Source: JAYKGU01 sp035285585 (lineage in GTDB: Bacteria; Cyanobacteriota; Cyanobacteriia; CAKZMO01). Taken from it: DNA of 64,000 bases. The stretch spans positions 1 to 64,000 of the forward strand of contig JAYKGU010000315.1 of NCBI GenBank assembly GCA_035285585.1, given 5' to 3'. The notes under the pieces are model-generated. The model was not told the origin of the DNA and did not search any database. It saw only the letters and a program-made list of their open reading frames with translations. Shown one piece after another: positions 26,889 through 37,338 of the stretch (its first letter is position 1; each line of letters begins with the position of its first letter). The translations under genes and the position numbers were made by a program.

Positions 26889-27497
26889 ATGGGACAGACC
26901 CCAACTCAACCAGAAACCCTATTGCTTGAGCTGCCAGACGCGATCGCCCTCCACGTCACTCAAGAACAGTTTGAGGCACTGGCAATTGCCAATCGAGACT
27001 TAAGGCTAGAACGCACGGCAGCCGGAGAATTGCTCGTGAATCCCCCCACAGGCGGCGAATCGGGTAGGCGTAACCGCAGCATCACTGGACAACTCGATCG
27101 CTGGTATGAAGAAAACGAAGACTTAGGAGAAGCGTTTGACTCCTCGACGGGATTTAGGCTGCCCAACGGGGCTGACCGCTCTCCTGATGCTGCTTGGGTC
27201 CGTCGAGAACGTTGGGAATCCCTGACTCCCCAACAGCGAAAAGGCTTCGTCCCACTGTGTCCCGATTTTGTCGTCGAATTGCGGTCTGAATCGGATAGCC
27301 TCCCAAAATTGCAGGCCAAAATGCGGGAATACATCGATAACGGAGCCAGACTAGGATGGTTAGTTGACCCACAGAACAGGCAGGTAGAGATCTATCGCCC
27401 CGACAGAGAAGTGGAAGTGTTGGAAAATCCCCAGGAATTTTCTGGCGAGGATGTACTACCGCAGTTTGTTATGCGTTTTAGCAGGATTTGGTGCTAA
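26889..27497 (+). CDS. Uma2 family protein (DUF820, PD-(D/E)XK fold)
   Basis: This 202-residue protein belongs to the Uma2/DUF820 family, greatly expanded in cyanobacteria and related to restriction-endonuclease folds. The nuclease-like elements are visible: a Glu after the N-terminal helices, SPDAAWV, CPDFVVELRSESDS (the D-x(n)-E-x-R core), and the helix LQAKMREYIDNGARLGWLVDP. The C-terminus IYRPDREVEVL is typical. No biochemical role is established for most members. The start is ATG with a poor ribosome binding site. It is flanked by repeats on both sides. Confidence 0.92.
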   Translation: MGQTPTQPETLLLELPDAIALHVTQEQFEALAIANRDLRLERTAAGELLVNPPTGGESGRRNRSITGQLDRWYEENEDLGEAFDSSTGFRLPNGADRSPDAAWVRRERWESLTPQQRKGFVPLCPDFVVELRSESDSLPKLQAKMREYIDNGARLGWLVDPQNRQVEIYRPDREVEVLENPQEFSGEDVLPQFVMRFSRIWC

Positions 27498-27503
27498 TTG
27501 GTG

Positions 27504-27646
27504 GCGCGATCATTGGTATGGGCTGTGTTGGGTTTCGCATCCGCTCAACCCAACCTACAAAGTTTTCTATTGACTCAAATTCACAACAGTAGCGCGATCA
27601 TTAGTATGGGCTGTGTTGGGTTTCGCATCCGCTCAACCCAACCTAC
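27504..27646. repeat. Two 55-bp direct repeats, each with an internal hairpin
   Basis: Copies at 27504-27558 and 27592-27646 differ at one base. Each contains GTTGGGTT and AACCCAAC arms around a 12-base loop, followed by CTAC. They lie between the convergent Uma2 and transporter genes. Confidence 0.9.
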
Positions 27647-27685
27647 GGTTGCTGGCGCTGTCAACTGAGAACCAGGATGTGAAAG

Positions 27686-28585
27686 CTAGGATGCAGTCCC
27701 CTGAAGACGGTTGAGATTCCAGTTGACGCAGGAAACGCCAAGAATGACCAGAACACTGCCCAGCAGCAAGGCACTGGTAATCGATTCCTGTAGGAAAAGC
27801 GCACCAAACGTTACGGCAAATATGGGTACCAGGTTGATGAAAATAGACGCCTTAGCCGGACCAATGGCCTGAATTCCCTCGTAATACCAGCTAAACCCCA
27901 ACACTGTGCCCAGCAGGCCCAGATAGAGTAGACTCAGCCATACAGACGGCATCGTCAAGGGGGACCCGTCTCCGCTCCTGTCCCACAGGGCCAGCGGCAG
28001 CAGGGCGATCGCCCCCACCCATACCGCATAGGTCGTGGCCACGACAGGGGAAAGTTCTTTCATCACCTGTCGGCCAACTATGGAATACACGCTCCAACTC
28101 GCCACACAGCCCAAAAGCAGCAGTTCACCCCGCCCTATCCCTTCAGACAGCAGTGTTGCGAGCTGTCCGTCGGTGATCACCAGTGCCGCCCCCACGAGGG
28201 AAATCAGCGTTCCAATCAGCTTAAACCGGGTCAGGCGCTCCTGCAAAAATAGGGCCGAACACAGGGTAATCACCACCGGATTTAAGGCGATGATCAGCCC
28301 CGCACGGCTGGCGGGTATCGTTTGCAGGCCTGAAAAGAAAAACACGTTGTAGGCAAACACACCGCTCAGACCCAGCACAAGAATCGGGAAAATTTGGCGG
28401 GCTTTAAGCGGTGGCAGCGGCTCCTGGCGATGATAGGTCCAGAGGTAGAGGGCGATCGCCGCGATCGCAAATCGACCCAGTGCTGCCCCATAGGGACTCA
28501 TCTCCTGAGCCAAAATTCGGCCTGCAATAAATGTACCGCCCCAGAAGGCCATGGTCAGCACCAGCTTCAGATAAATCAGAGACAT
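27686..28585 (-). CDS. EamA/DMT family transporter
   Basis: The protein has ten predicted transmembrane helices arranged as two EamA repeats of five, the drug/metabolite transporter fold. Repeat 1 begins MSLIYLKLVLTMAFWGGTF and contains the family pattern VFAYNVFFFSGLQ and INPVV-like ALNPVV. Repeat 2 contains VGAIALLPLALW and ends PIFAVTFGALFLQE. It probably exports small metabolites or amino acids across the inner membrane; the substrate is unknown. An ATG 48 bases upstream would add residues unlike the family, so 28585 is preferred. Length is 299 residues. Confidence 0.9.
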   Translation of the reverse strand: MSLIYLKLVLTMAFWGGTFIAGRILAQEMSPYGAALGRFAIAAIALYLWTYHRQEPLPPLKARQIFPILVLGLSGVFAYNVFFFSGLQTIPASRAGLIIALNPVVITLCSALFLQERLTRFKLIGTLISLVGAALVITDGQLATLLSEGIGRGELLLLGCVASWSVYSIVGRQVMKELSPVVATTYAVWVGAIALLPLALWDRSGDGSPLTMPSVWLSLLYLGLLGTVLGFSWYYEGIQAIGPAKASIFINLVPIFAVTFGALFLQESITSALLLGSVLVILGVSCVNWNLNRLQGTAS

Positions 28586-29166
28586 GTTTGGCGTCTTGCA
28601 ACAGCGTATGGCTTCAGCATAGTCCTTACTCAATGCAGGTTTAGGGCGTAGTTATGGAATCAAAACTGGCTTAAATAATTACAGCCGGTTTACCTCCAAC
28701 CGTCTTTGGGCATGGAGACCCGGACTTGCACCGTGGTATCTGGGTTGATGGGCATTTGGCAACAGTGTGGCAACAGTTCTCCCTCAGACTAGCAAAAAGA
28801 ACCCCCAGGGTTAAGCCAGGGTTAAGTTTGAGCCTGTTCCTTATCTTGTAGTCCCCTGTGTCCAGCATGTTGTCTTGAGATAAGAATCATTTCGAAGTAT
28901 CAAGAAAGAATTCGGGTTTTCAATAACTTTCAGCGCTAAATTCGTTGGCAAATAAAGCCCATCACGCCTGGGCCGAATATTACAAAAGTTCAGATCAATT
29001 TAAAGGTTATGGTTCCCGGAAAACGTCAAGATTTGCATCGCCAGATCTGACAATTTCCTTAAGACATTGCGCTCAACGGGACTCCTCATTAGAGAATTCG
29101 GCTAGCTAGAGTTGGACGCAACATGCGCTCTAGATGCCGCCCGTTTGTCACGTTGGGTATCAAGCA
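28586..29166. other. Intergenic region before gltB
   Basis: This 581-base gap lies between the divergent transporter and gltB genes. I saw no gene and no GTA-N8-TAC NtcA box. A two-unit Pho-box-like direct repeat is listed separately. Confidence 0.55.
28807..28826 (-). promoter_or_regulatory. Pho-box-like direct repeat
   Basis: On the minus strand CTTAACCC-TGG-CTTAACCC gives two 8-bp units with 3-base spacing, matching the cyanobacterial SphR/PhoB pattern PyTTAAPyPy(T/A) except at the last base. A third unit is not present. It lies about 220 bases upstream of the transporter start and 340 upstream of gltB. Confidence 0.4.
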
Positions 29167-32100
29167 ATGAACACCAATCAACCGCCCGTTAAGCAGGGTC
29201 TTTATGACCCCCAATTTGAACACGATGCCTGCGGCGTCGGATTTGTCGTCCACATGAAGGGAGTCCAGTCCCACGCCATTGTCGAACAGGCGCTGACGAT
29301 TTTGCTCAACCTGGAGCATCGCGGTGCGGTGGGGGCCGAACCCAACACGGGTGACGGTGCTGGCATTTTGATGCAGGTGCCCCACAAGTTCATGACCAAA
29401 GTGGCGGCGATCGCCAACATCACCCTCCCCGCCCCTGGCCACTACGGCGTGGGCATGATTTTCGCCTCCCCCGATGCCGCCGCCCGCGAGCAGGGCCGCC
29501 GCGCCTTTGAGCAGGTGGTCGCCGCCGAGGGTCAGCAAGTCCTGGGCTGGCGCGACGTGCCCACCGACCATTCCTCCCTGGGGGAGACGGCACGGGCCAG
29601 CGAACCGTTTATGCAGCAGGTGTTTATTGGGCGATCGCCCGACGTAACCGACGAACTGGCCTTCGAGCGGAAGCTCTACATCATCCGCAAAATGGCCCAC
29701 ACCGCCATCCACTGCACGGGCATTGATACCTACTGGTATCCCGCCAGCCTCTCCTGCCGCACGATTGTCTATAAGGGGATGCTGACCCCGGCCCAGGTGG
29801 GCGACTATTACCCGGATTTGAGCGATCCGGACCTGGAGAGCGCCCTGGGGCTGGTGCATTCCCGCTTCAGCACCAACACGTTCCCCAGTTGGGAGCGATC
29901 GCACCCTTACCGCTACATCGCCCACAACGGCGAGATCAACACCCTGCGGGGAAATATTAACTGGATGCACGCCCGCCAGTCCCTCTTTGAGTCCGAGCTG
30001 TTTGGCGATGGCCTGAAGCGGGCCTATCCGCTGATCAACATTGAGGGCAGCGACTCCCTGATTTTTGACAATGCCCTGGAGCTGCTGACTTTGGCGGGGC
30101 GATCGCTCCCCCATGCGGTGATGATGATGATCCCCGAACCCTGGACGGCCCACGAGTCCATGAGTGCGCAGAAGAAGGCGTTTTACAAATACCACTCCTG
30201 CCTGATGGAGCCGTGGGATGGTCCCGCCTCCATCGCCTTCACGGACGGCACCATGATGGGGGCAGTGCTGGATCGCAACGGTCTGCGGCCTTCCCGCTAC
30301 TACGTCACCAAGGACGACCGGGTGATCATGGCGTCGGAGGCCGGGGTGCTGCCCGTGGAGCCGGAAAACGTGCTGAAGAAGGGCCGCCTGGAGCCGGGGC
30401 GCATGTTCCTGGTGGATATGGCGGCAGGGCGCATTGTGGCGGATGAGGAGATCAAGCAGCAGATTGTCTCCGAGCATCCCTACCAGGAATGGCTGGATCG
30501 GCACATGGTTTCCCTGGCGGATCTGCCTGACGCCATTAATACGTCCGACGCCGTTAATACGTCCCACGACCGCGTAGGGGCACGGCATGCCGTGCCCCTA
30601 CGCAACCCATCGCAACCCACCGGCATCCCGCAACCCACCGATATCACGCAACCCACCGGTATCACGGAACCCACCGATATCCCGCAACCCATCGACATCG
30701 CGGAACCCATCGGCATCACGGAACCCACCGATATCCCGCAACCCACCGACACCACGGAACCCACCGACATCACGGAACCAGCCAATATACCCCTACACCA
30801 GCGGCAGAAGGCATTCGGCTACACCTTTGAAGAACTGCGAATGCTGCTGACGCCGATGGCCCAAAACGGCGTGGAAGCAATCGGGTCGATGGGGACGGAT
30901 ACGCCCCTGGCAGTGTTGAGCGATCGCCCCAAGCTTCTTTACGACTACTTCCAGCAGCTTTTCGCCCAGGTGACCAACCCGCCCATCGACTCCATCCGCG
31001 AGGAAATCATCACCTCCCCGGAGACCACCATCGGCTCGGAGCGCAATTTGCTGAAGCCAGAGCCGGAAAGCTGCCATCTGATTGAGCTGAAAACTCCGGT
31101 GCTCACCAATGGAGAACTGGCGAAGCTGAAGGCCATTAATCACGGGGATTTCAAGTCGGTCACTCTACCAATCCTGTTCGACCCCAAATTAGGTGTCGCC
31201 GGGCTGGAGACCCGGATGGACGCCATTTGTGCCGAGGCGGATGCGGCGATCGAGGATGGGAAGAGCGTGCTTATTTTGAGCGATCGCCCCCTCGATGCCG
31301 ACCACGCCCCCATCCCCGCCCTGCTGGCCGTCGCAGGACTGCACCACCACCTGATCCGCAAGGGCACCCGCACCCGTGTCGGCCTGGTGCTGGAGTCGGG
31401 CGAACCCCGCGAAGTCCATCATTTTGCCGTGCTGATTGGCTATGGCTGCGGGGCCATCAACCCCTACCTGGCCTTTGAGACCATCGACGCCATGATCCAG
31501 CAGAAGGAGCTGCTGAACGTGGATCTCAAAACCGCCTGCAAAAACTACATTAAGGCGGTGACTAAAGGGGTGATTAAGATCGCCTCCAAAATCGGCATCT
31601 CCACCATCCAGAGCTACCGGGGTGCCCAGATTTTCGAGAGCATCGGCCTCAACCAGGCAGTGATCGACAAGTACTTCACCTGGACGGCTTCCCGCATTGA
31701 GGGGGCGGATCTGGCGGTGATTACCCAGGAGGCCATCCTGCGCCACGCCCATGCCTTCCCCGGTCGGGAGGTGGAGGACACCACCCTGGACGTGGGCGGC
31801 GAATACCAGTGGCGCAAAGAGGGCGAACGTCACCTGTTCAGCCCCGAAGCCATCCACAGCCTCCAGCGAGCCGTGCGCGAAGGCGACTACGATCTCTACA
31901 AAAAATACGCTGCCCTAGTGAATGACCAGAGCAAGACCCACTTCACCCTGCGGGGACTGCTGGACTTCAGAGCCAGAGAACCCATCCCCCTGGAGGAAGT
32001 GGAGTCTGTCGAGGAGATTGTCAAGCGGTTCAAGACCGGGGCCATGAGCTACGGGTCGATTTCCAAGGAGGCCCATGAGACGCTGGCGATCGCCATGAAT

Positions 32101-33984
32101 CGCTTAGGCGGCAAGTCCAACACGGGCGAAGGCGGCGAAGACCCCGAACGCTACACCTGGACAAACGAGCAGGGCGACTCCAAAAACAGCGCCATCAAGC
32201 AGGTGGCCTCCGGTCGCTTTGGCGTCACCAGCCTCTACCTCTCCCAGGCGCGGGAAATCCAAATCAAAATGGCCCAGGGAGCCAAGCCCGGTGAAGGGGG
32301 GCAATTACCCGGACTCAAGGTCTACCCCTGGGTAGCCAAGGTGCGCCACTCCACCCCCGGCGTGGGCCTGATCTCGCCGCCGCCCCACCACGACATCTAT
32401 TCCATTGAGGATCTGGCAGAACTGATCCACGACCTGAAGAATGCCAACCGGGAAGCCCGCATCAGCGTCAAGCTGGTATCAGAGGTGGGCGTCGGCACCA
32501 TCGCCGCCGGAGTCGCCAAAGCCCACGCCGATGTGGTGCTGATCTCCGGCTTCGACGGCGGCACGGGCGCATCACCCCAGACCTCCATCAAGCACGCGGG
32601 ACTCCCCTGGGAGCTAGGTCTGGCGGAAACCCACCAAACCCTGGTGCTAAACAACCTCCGGTCGCGCATTGCCGTGGAAACTGATGGGCAGATGAAGACG
32701 GGGCGGGATGTGGCGATCGCCACCCTCCTGGGCGCTGAAGAGTACGGCTTCTCCACCGCGCCCCTGGTCTCCCTGGGCTGCATCATGATGCGGGTCTGCC
32801 ACAAGAACACCTGCCCCGCCGGTATCGCCACCCAAAACCCCGTCCTCCGGCAAAACTTTGTGGGCGATCCCCAGCACACCGTCCACTTCATGCGGTTCGT
32901 CGCTCAAGAACTGCGGGAAATCATGGCAGAACTGGGCTTCCGCTCCATCAACGAGATGGTGGGCCGCACTGATGTGCTGGAAGCCAAGCAAGCCGTGGAT
33001 CACTGGAAGGCCAAGGGCATCGACCTGTCCAAGATCCTCCACCAGCCGCAGGTGGGCGCAGACATCGGGCGCTACTGCCAGATTCCCCAGGATCACGGGC
33101 TGGACAAGTCCCTGGACATGACCACCCTGTTGGACCTGTGCCGCCCCGCCATCGAAAGCGGCGAGCCGGTCAGCGCCACCCTCCCCATCTGCAACATTAA
33201 CCGGGTGGTGGGCACCATCCTCGGCAACGAAATCACCAAGCGCCACTGGGACGGCTTGCCCGAAGACACGGTACGGCTCCACTTCCAGGGCAGCGCCGGA
33301 CAGAGCTTCGGCGCATTTGTCCCCAAAGGGGTGACGCTGGAACTGGAAGGGGACGCCAACGACTACTTTGGCAAGGGACTCAGCGGCGGCAAGCTGATCA
33401 TCTACCCCCCCAGCGGCTCCACCTTCGTGCCGGAGGAGAACATCATCATCGGCAACGTCGCCTTCTACGGCGCGACCGGGGGCGAAGCCTACATCTCTGG
33501 CGTGGCTGGGGAGCGGTTCTGCGTCCGCAACTCTGGCGTCCGCACGGTGGTGGAAGCGGTGGGCGACCACGCCTGCGAATACATGACCGGCGGCAAGGTA
33601 GTGATTCTCGGCCAGACCGGGCGCAACTTCGCGGCAGGCATGAGCGGCGGCATCGCCTATGTACTGGATGAGGCGGGCGATTTCCCCACCCGCTGCAACA
33701 CCCAGATGGTCGATCTGGAGCAGTTGGCGGACCCCGAAGAAATTCGCGAAATCCACGACCTGATCCAGAAGCACGCGGACTACACCCAGAGTCAGCGTGC
33801 CAAGACAATTCTGGAAAATTGGGAGAGTCTAATTCCCAAGTTCGTGAAGGTGATGCCCCGCGACTACAAGCGAGTGCTGCAACACATCCAGAAAGCCCTG
33901 GCGGACGGCCTCAGCGGCGACGATGCCCTTGCCGCCGCCTTCGAGGAAAATGCCCGCGACATTGCCCGCATTGGCGGTAGTTGA
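29167..33984 (+). CDS. gltB: Glutamate synthase large subunit (GltB type) with repeat insertion
   Basis: This 1,605-residue enzyme makes two glutamates from glutamine and 2-oxoglutarate. Cys22 (EHDACGVGF) is the glutaminase nucleophile exposed after propeptide removal. The FMN and synthase domain runs from GAMSYGSIS through GGKSNTGEGGEDPERY and SPPPHHDIYS to GFDGGTGASP. The 3Fe-4S cysteines lie in CIMMRVCHKNTCPAG, and a C-terminal beta-helix follows. The loop after GEGGEDPERY is short, so the roughly 27-residue ferredoxin loop is absent, which favours the NAD(P)H type and agrees with gltD downstream. Residues about 457-543 are an extra insertion holding a palindrome-encoded peptide and ten hexapeptide repeats. 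The ATG at 29167 is preferred over one 33 bases upstream. Confidence 0.95.
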   Translation: MNTNQPPVKQGLYDPQFEHDACGVGFVVHMKGVQSHAIVEQALTILLNLEHRGAVGAEPNTGDGAGILMQVPHKFMTKVAAIANITLPAPGHYGVGMIFASPDAAAREQGRRAFEQVVAAEGQQVLGWRDVPTDHSSLGETARASEPFMQQVFIGRSPDVTDELAFERKLYIIRKMAHTAIHCTGIDTYWYPASLSCRTIVYKGMLTPAQVGDYYPDLSDPDLESALGLVHSRFSTNTFPSWERSHPYRYIAHNGEINTLRGNINWMHARQSLFESELFGDGLKRAYPLINIEGSDSLIFDNALELLTLAGRSLPHAVMMMIPEPWTAHESMSAQKKAFYKYHSCLMEPWDGPASIAFTDGTMMGAVLDRNGLRPSRYYVTKDDRVIMASEAGVLPVEPENVLKKGRLEPGRMFLVDMAAGRIVADEEIKQQIVSEHPYQEWLDRHMVSLADLPDAINTSDAVNTSHDRVGARHAVPLRNPSQPTGIPQPTDITQPTGITEPTDIPQPIDIAEPIGITEPTDIPQPTDTTEPTDITEPANIPLHQRQKAFGYTFEELRMLLTPMAQNGVEAIGSMGTDTPLAVLSDRPKLLYDYFQQLFAQVTNPPIDSIREEIITSPETTIGSERNLLKPEPESCHLIELKTPVLTNGELAKLKAINHGDFKSVTLPILFDPKLGVAGLETRMDAICAEADAAIEDGKSVLILSDRPLDADHAPIPALLAVAGLHHHLIRKGTRTRVGLVLESGEPREVHHFAVLIGYGCGAINPYLAFETIDAMIQQKELLNVDLKTACKNYIKAVTKGVIKIASKIGISTIQSYRGAQIFESIGLNQAVIDKYFTWTASRIEGADLAVITQEAILRHAHAFPGREVEDTTLDVGGEYQWRKEGERHLFSPEAIHSLQRAVREGDYDLYKKYAALVNDQSKTHFTLRGLLDFRAREPIPLEEVESVEEIVKRFKTGAMSYGSISKEAHETLAIAMNRLGGKSNTGEGGEDPERYTWTNEQGDSKNSAIKQVASGRFGVTSLYLSQAREIQIKMAQGAKPGEGGQLPGLKVYPWVAKVRHSTPGVGLISPPPHHDIYSIEDLAELIHDLKNANREARISVKLVSEVGVGTIAAGVAKAHADVVLISGFDGGTGASPQTSIKHAGLPWELGLAETHQTLVLNNLRSRIAVETDGQMKTGRDVAIATLLGAEEYGFSTAPLVSLGCIMMRVCHKNTCPAGIATQNPVLRQNFVGDPQHTVHFMRFVAQELREIMAELGFRSINEMVGRTDVLEAKQAVDHWKAKGIDLSKILHQPQVGADIGRYCQIPQDHGLDKSLDMTTLLDLCRPAIESGEPVSATLPICNINRVVGTILGNEITKRHWDGLPEDTVRLHFQGSAGQSFGAFVPKGVTLELEGDANDYFGKGLSGGKLIIYPPSGSTFVPEENIIIGNVAFYGATGGEAYISGVAGERFCVRNSGVRTVVEAVGDHACEYMTGGKVVILGQTGRNFAAGMSGGIAYVLDEAGDFPTRCNTQMVDLEQLADPEEIREIHDLIQKHADYTQSQRAKTILENWESLIPKFVKVMPRDYKRVLQHIQKALADGLSGDDALAAAFEENARDIARIGGS
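30572..30603. repeat. 32-bp perfect palindrome inside gltB
   Basis: Its half-site is GCGTAGGGGCACGGCA and the other half is the exact reverse complement. It is read in frame as part of gltB (about VGARHAVPLR). It belongs to the TAGGGGC/GCCCCTA family also present at 33993 and 43931. Confidence 0.93.
30613..30792 (+). repeat. Ten-copy 18-bp tandem repeat inside gltB
   Basis: Units follow CAACCCACCGATATCACG with scattered changes and encode hexapeptides QPTDIT, EPTDIP, EPIGIT and similar. The array spans exactly ten units and keeps the gltB frame. Confidence 0.93.
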
Positions 33985-33992
33985 TGCACCTG

Positions 33993-34025
33993 AGGTAGGG
34001 GCAAGGCAATGCCTTGCCCCTACCT
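33993..34025. repeat. 33-bp palindrome after gltB
   Basis: AGGTAGGGGCAAGGCA, one unpaired A, then the exact reverse complement. It is a member of the TAGGGGC family and could also serve as a 3' end hairpin for gltB. Confidence 0.9.
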
Positions 34026-34066
34026 GAAATCAATGGGATGAGATTAGAAGGTGAGAAGCAAAACCA

Positions 34067-34390
34067 ATGACTGCGAATGTTATGACAACCAAGCAGTATG
34101 TTGAGGAACGGGAGCGAGCATATCGAATTATTAACAAACGAGTGTCACTCGACTCCGTTGTCTATTCATTTCTGGCTGGACAATCTCCTGAAAGTATTCT
34201 CCAATCGTTCCCGGCACTGACTCTGGAAGAAGTGTATGGAGCGATCGCCTTCTATCTCGCTAACCGCACTGTTATTGATGAGTATCTAGTTGAGGGAGAG
34301 CAACAATTTGAAGCGCTCAGGCAACAAGCTAGAGAGGCAAATGCGTTGTTATACCAGAAGCTCTATCGCGCATCAAATGATTCACAATGA
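34067..34390 (+). CDS. DUF433 domain protein
   Basis: This 107-residue protein has the DUF433 helix-turn-helix-like domain: RVSLDSVVYSFLAGQSPESI followed by SFPALTLEEVYGAIAFYLAN. DUF433 proteins are common in cyanobacteria and often act as the antitoxin-like partner of a DUF5615 toxin. No such partner lies beside this one, so it is an orphan here. It sits between gltB and gltD on the same strand. Codon use is less GC-rich than its neighbours, suggesting a later insertion (inference). The start could be the ATG at 34067 or either of two in-frame ATG codons shortly after. Confidence 0.88.
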   Translation: MTANVMTTKQYVEERERAYRIINKRVSLDSVVYSFLAGQSPESILQSFPALTLEEVYGAIAFYLANRTVIDEYLVEGEQQFEALRQQAREANALLYQKLYRASNDSQ

Positions 34391-34474
34391 AGCTTCGATT
34401 CCAGGCTGATGCAGGAACCTCAAGATTGGCTCAATCGAATCGCTTACTTACCCCTTTAATTTGAAAAAAAGATC

Positions 34475-35955
<1,481 letters not shown>

Positions 35956-35959
<4 letters not shown>

Positions 35960-36864
35960 AACAGATTGTTCAACGCCCGCCAAACCGATGTATAAAAATT
36001 GCCGCCATCGTCCTGGACGCGGAAAATCTGGAACGGGGCGTCCAGGTTGCCGATAAATGGGCGCAGCCGCCAGCCGAGCTGCATGCCCACGATCGCGTAG
36101 ATGCCGATCCAGATACGCAGCAGCAGGTTGTTGAGGGGTTGCTCCATGCGAAAAGCGATGTAGGAGCAGCCCCGATACAGATAGCGCACGCCGTAGATGC
36201 CGCACAGCCCAAAAATCAGCACGTGCATCAGCAGCAGAAACTGGTAGTTCTGGGTGGTAAGGCCGAAGAAGAAGGCAATGGGGGCAAGGCTGGCCAGCAG
36301 GATGGTCGTGGTGCCCAGGGTCATCACCATGAGGGCGACGGTCTGCAAAAACTTGAAGCTCTGGCCGAGGAGCACGTTAAAGGTGTAGAGGGACGGAATG
36401 CAGATCAGGGCAGTGAGGAGGAAGAGAATCGGCAGCTTAATGGCGGAGGCGATCGCCTGCAAAACTCCGTTATACATCCCCATTACCACGCCATAGATCG
36501 CGGAGAGCAAAATACAGAGAATCGACATGGACGCAATAATGCGGGGCAATTCCTTCTGGCTGTGAATTTGCTCAAACAGGGCCGTCTGCGCCCGCAGGAT
36601 GTAGTCGAGGAAATAGAAGGATAGCTGTAAAACGCCGCTATTGTGAATCGTTTGCCGGAGCGCCTGAATTTCTTTTTGGGAGAGTTCTTGAGAACGGGGC
36701 GATCGCTTCCGGCGAACATCAGGGGGCAGAGATTCTAAAAACTCTTCACCTGGGGTAGCCCAGTCTAGCGTTACATCCTCTTCGTAAGTGCCGGAGATGG
36801 TTTTATCATTCGGTTTCTTGTCGGATTTTTCGGTGCCCAGGTCAGGCGGAAATTCGGGTTCCAT
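35956..36864 (-). CDS. Uncharacterised multi-spanning membrane protein
   Basis: This protein of about 302 residues is not assigned to a known functional family. The first 90 residues are hydrophilic and acidic, with EEDVTLDWATPGEEFLESLP and a basic patch RRKRSPRSQ. An amphipathic helix leads into about six hydrophobic helices (for example ILCILLSAIYGVVMGMYNGV, LPILFLLTALICIPSLYTFN and FLLLMHVLIFGLCGIYGV). It resembles conserved cyanobacterial inner-membrane proteins of unknown role. The ATG at 36864 has GAGG just upstream and is preferred to one 123 bases earlier that lacks a ribosome binding site. The four genes SGNH hydrolase, ispH, the 90-residue gene and this one run in the same direction. 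Confidence 0.75.
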
Positions 36865-37064
36865 AACATCCTCATAATTTGCTACAGCCGTGGCGGTTCC
36901 AGTTGATGGCTGTTGTAGCAAATTTATGGGGGCGATCGCTAGCGAGGAATTTCCCGAACGTCTCACTATTAAAGGCGTTCGGGTCATTTTACTGTTGGTT
37001 GGGGCGAAGCATTCGGTAGATACTTTTGGATGTATCCAAAGAACTTTGGCCGAATGCTTCGCCC

Positions 37065-37337
37065 TTACCGGTTAGATTTGCGACCTCCAGGCGGTGTGCG
37101 GTGGGGGCCAAAATATTTTTCGCTACGATACCGCAACCAGACGCGGAGCTGTTGGGGAATTTGGTCTTTCTGCTCCGGGGTGAGGGTGTTGTAGAGGGTT
37201 AGGGCCTTTTCTCGCTCGCCTCGGCAGGCGCGATTGTTGTGGGCATCCCAGTAGGAGCGGGCCACGCGGATGCGGCGACACACCTCTTTGACTAGGGTGT
37301 CACCGCTCAGGGGTTCGTCGGATTTCCGTTTTGCCAT
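37065..37337 (-). CDS. Small conserved-looking protein downstream of ispH
   Basis: The product has 90 residues and a strongly basic composition. It shows a helix with VKEVCRRIRVARSYWDAHNN, then CRGEREKALTLYNTLTPEQK, then QQLRVWLRYRSEKYF and a Pro/Gly/Arg tail. I do not recognise a function. It begins two bases from the ispH stop, so it is surely cotranscribed with ispH. The pattern looks like a structured helical protein and not a random ORF. Confidence 0.78.
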   Translation of the reverse strand: MAKRKSDEPLSGDTLVKEVCRRIRVARSYWDAHNNRACRGEREKALTLYNTLTPEQKDQIPQQLRVWLRYRSEKYFGPHRTPPGGRKSNR

Positions 37338-37338
37338 C

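Noticed and set aside
29089..30588. 499-residue open frame antisense to gltB
   Set aside because: gltB is certain on the other strand; the antisense translation is His/Gly/Arg-rich with no family motif.
30613..30792. Possible CRISPR array
   Set aside because: The 18-bp units are contiguous with no spacers and keep the gltB reading frame, so this is a coding tandem repeat.
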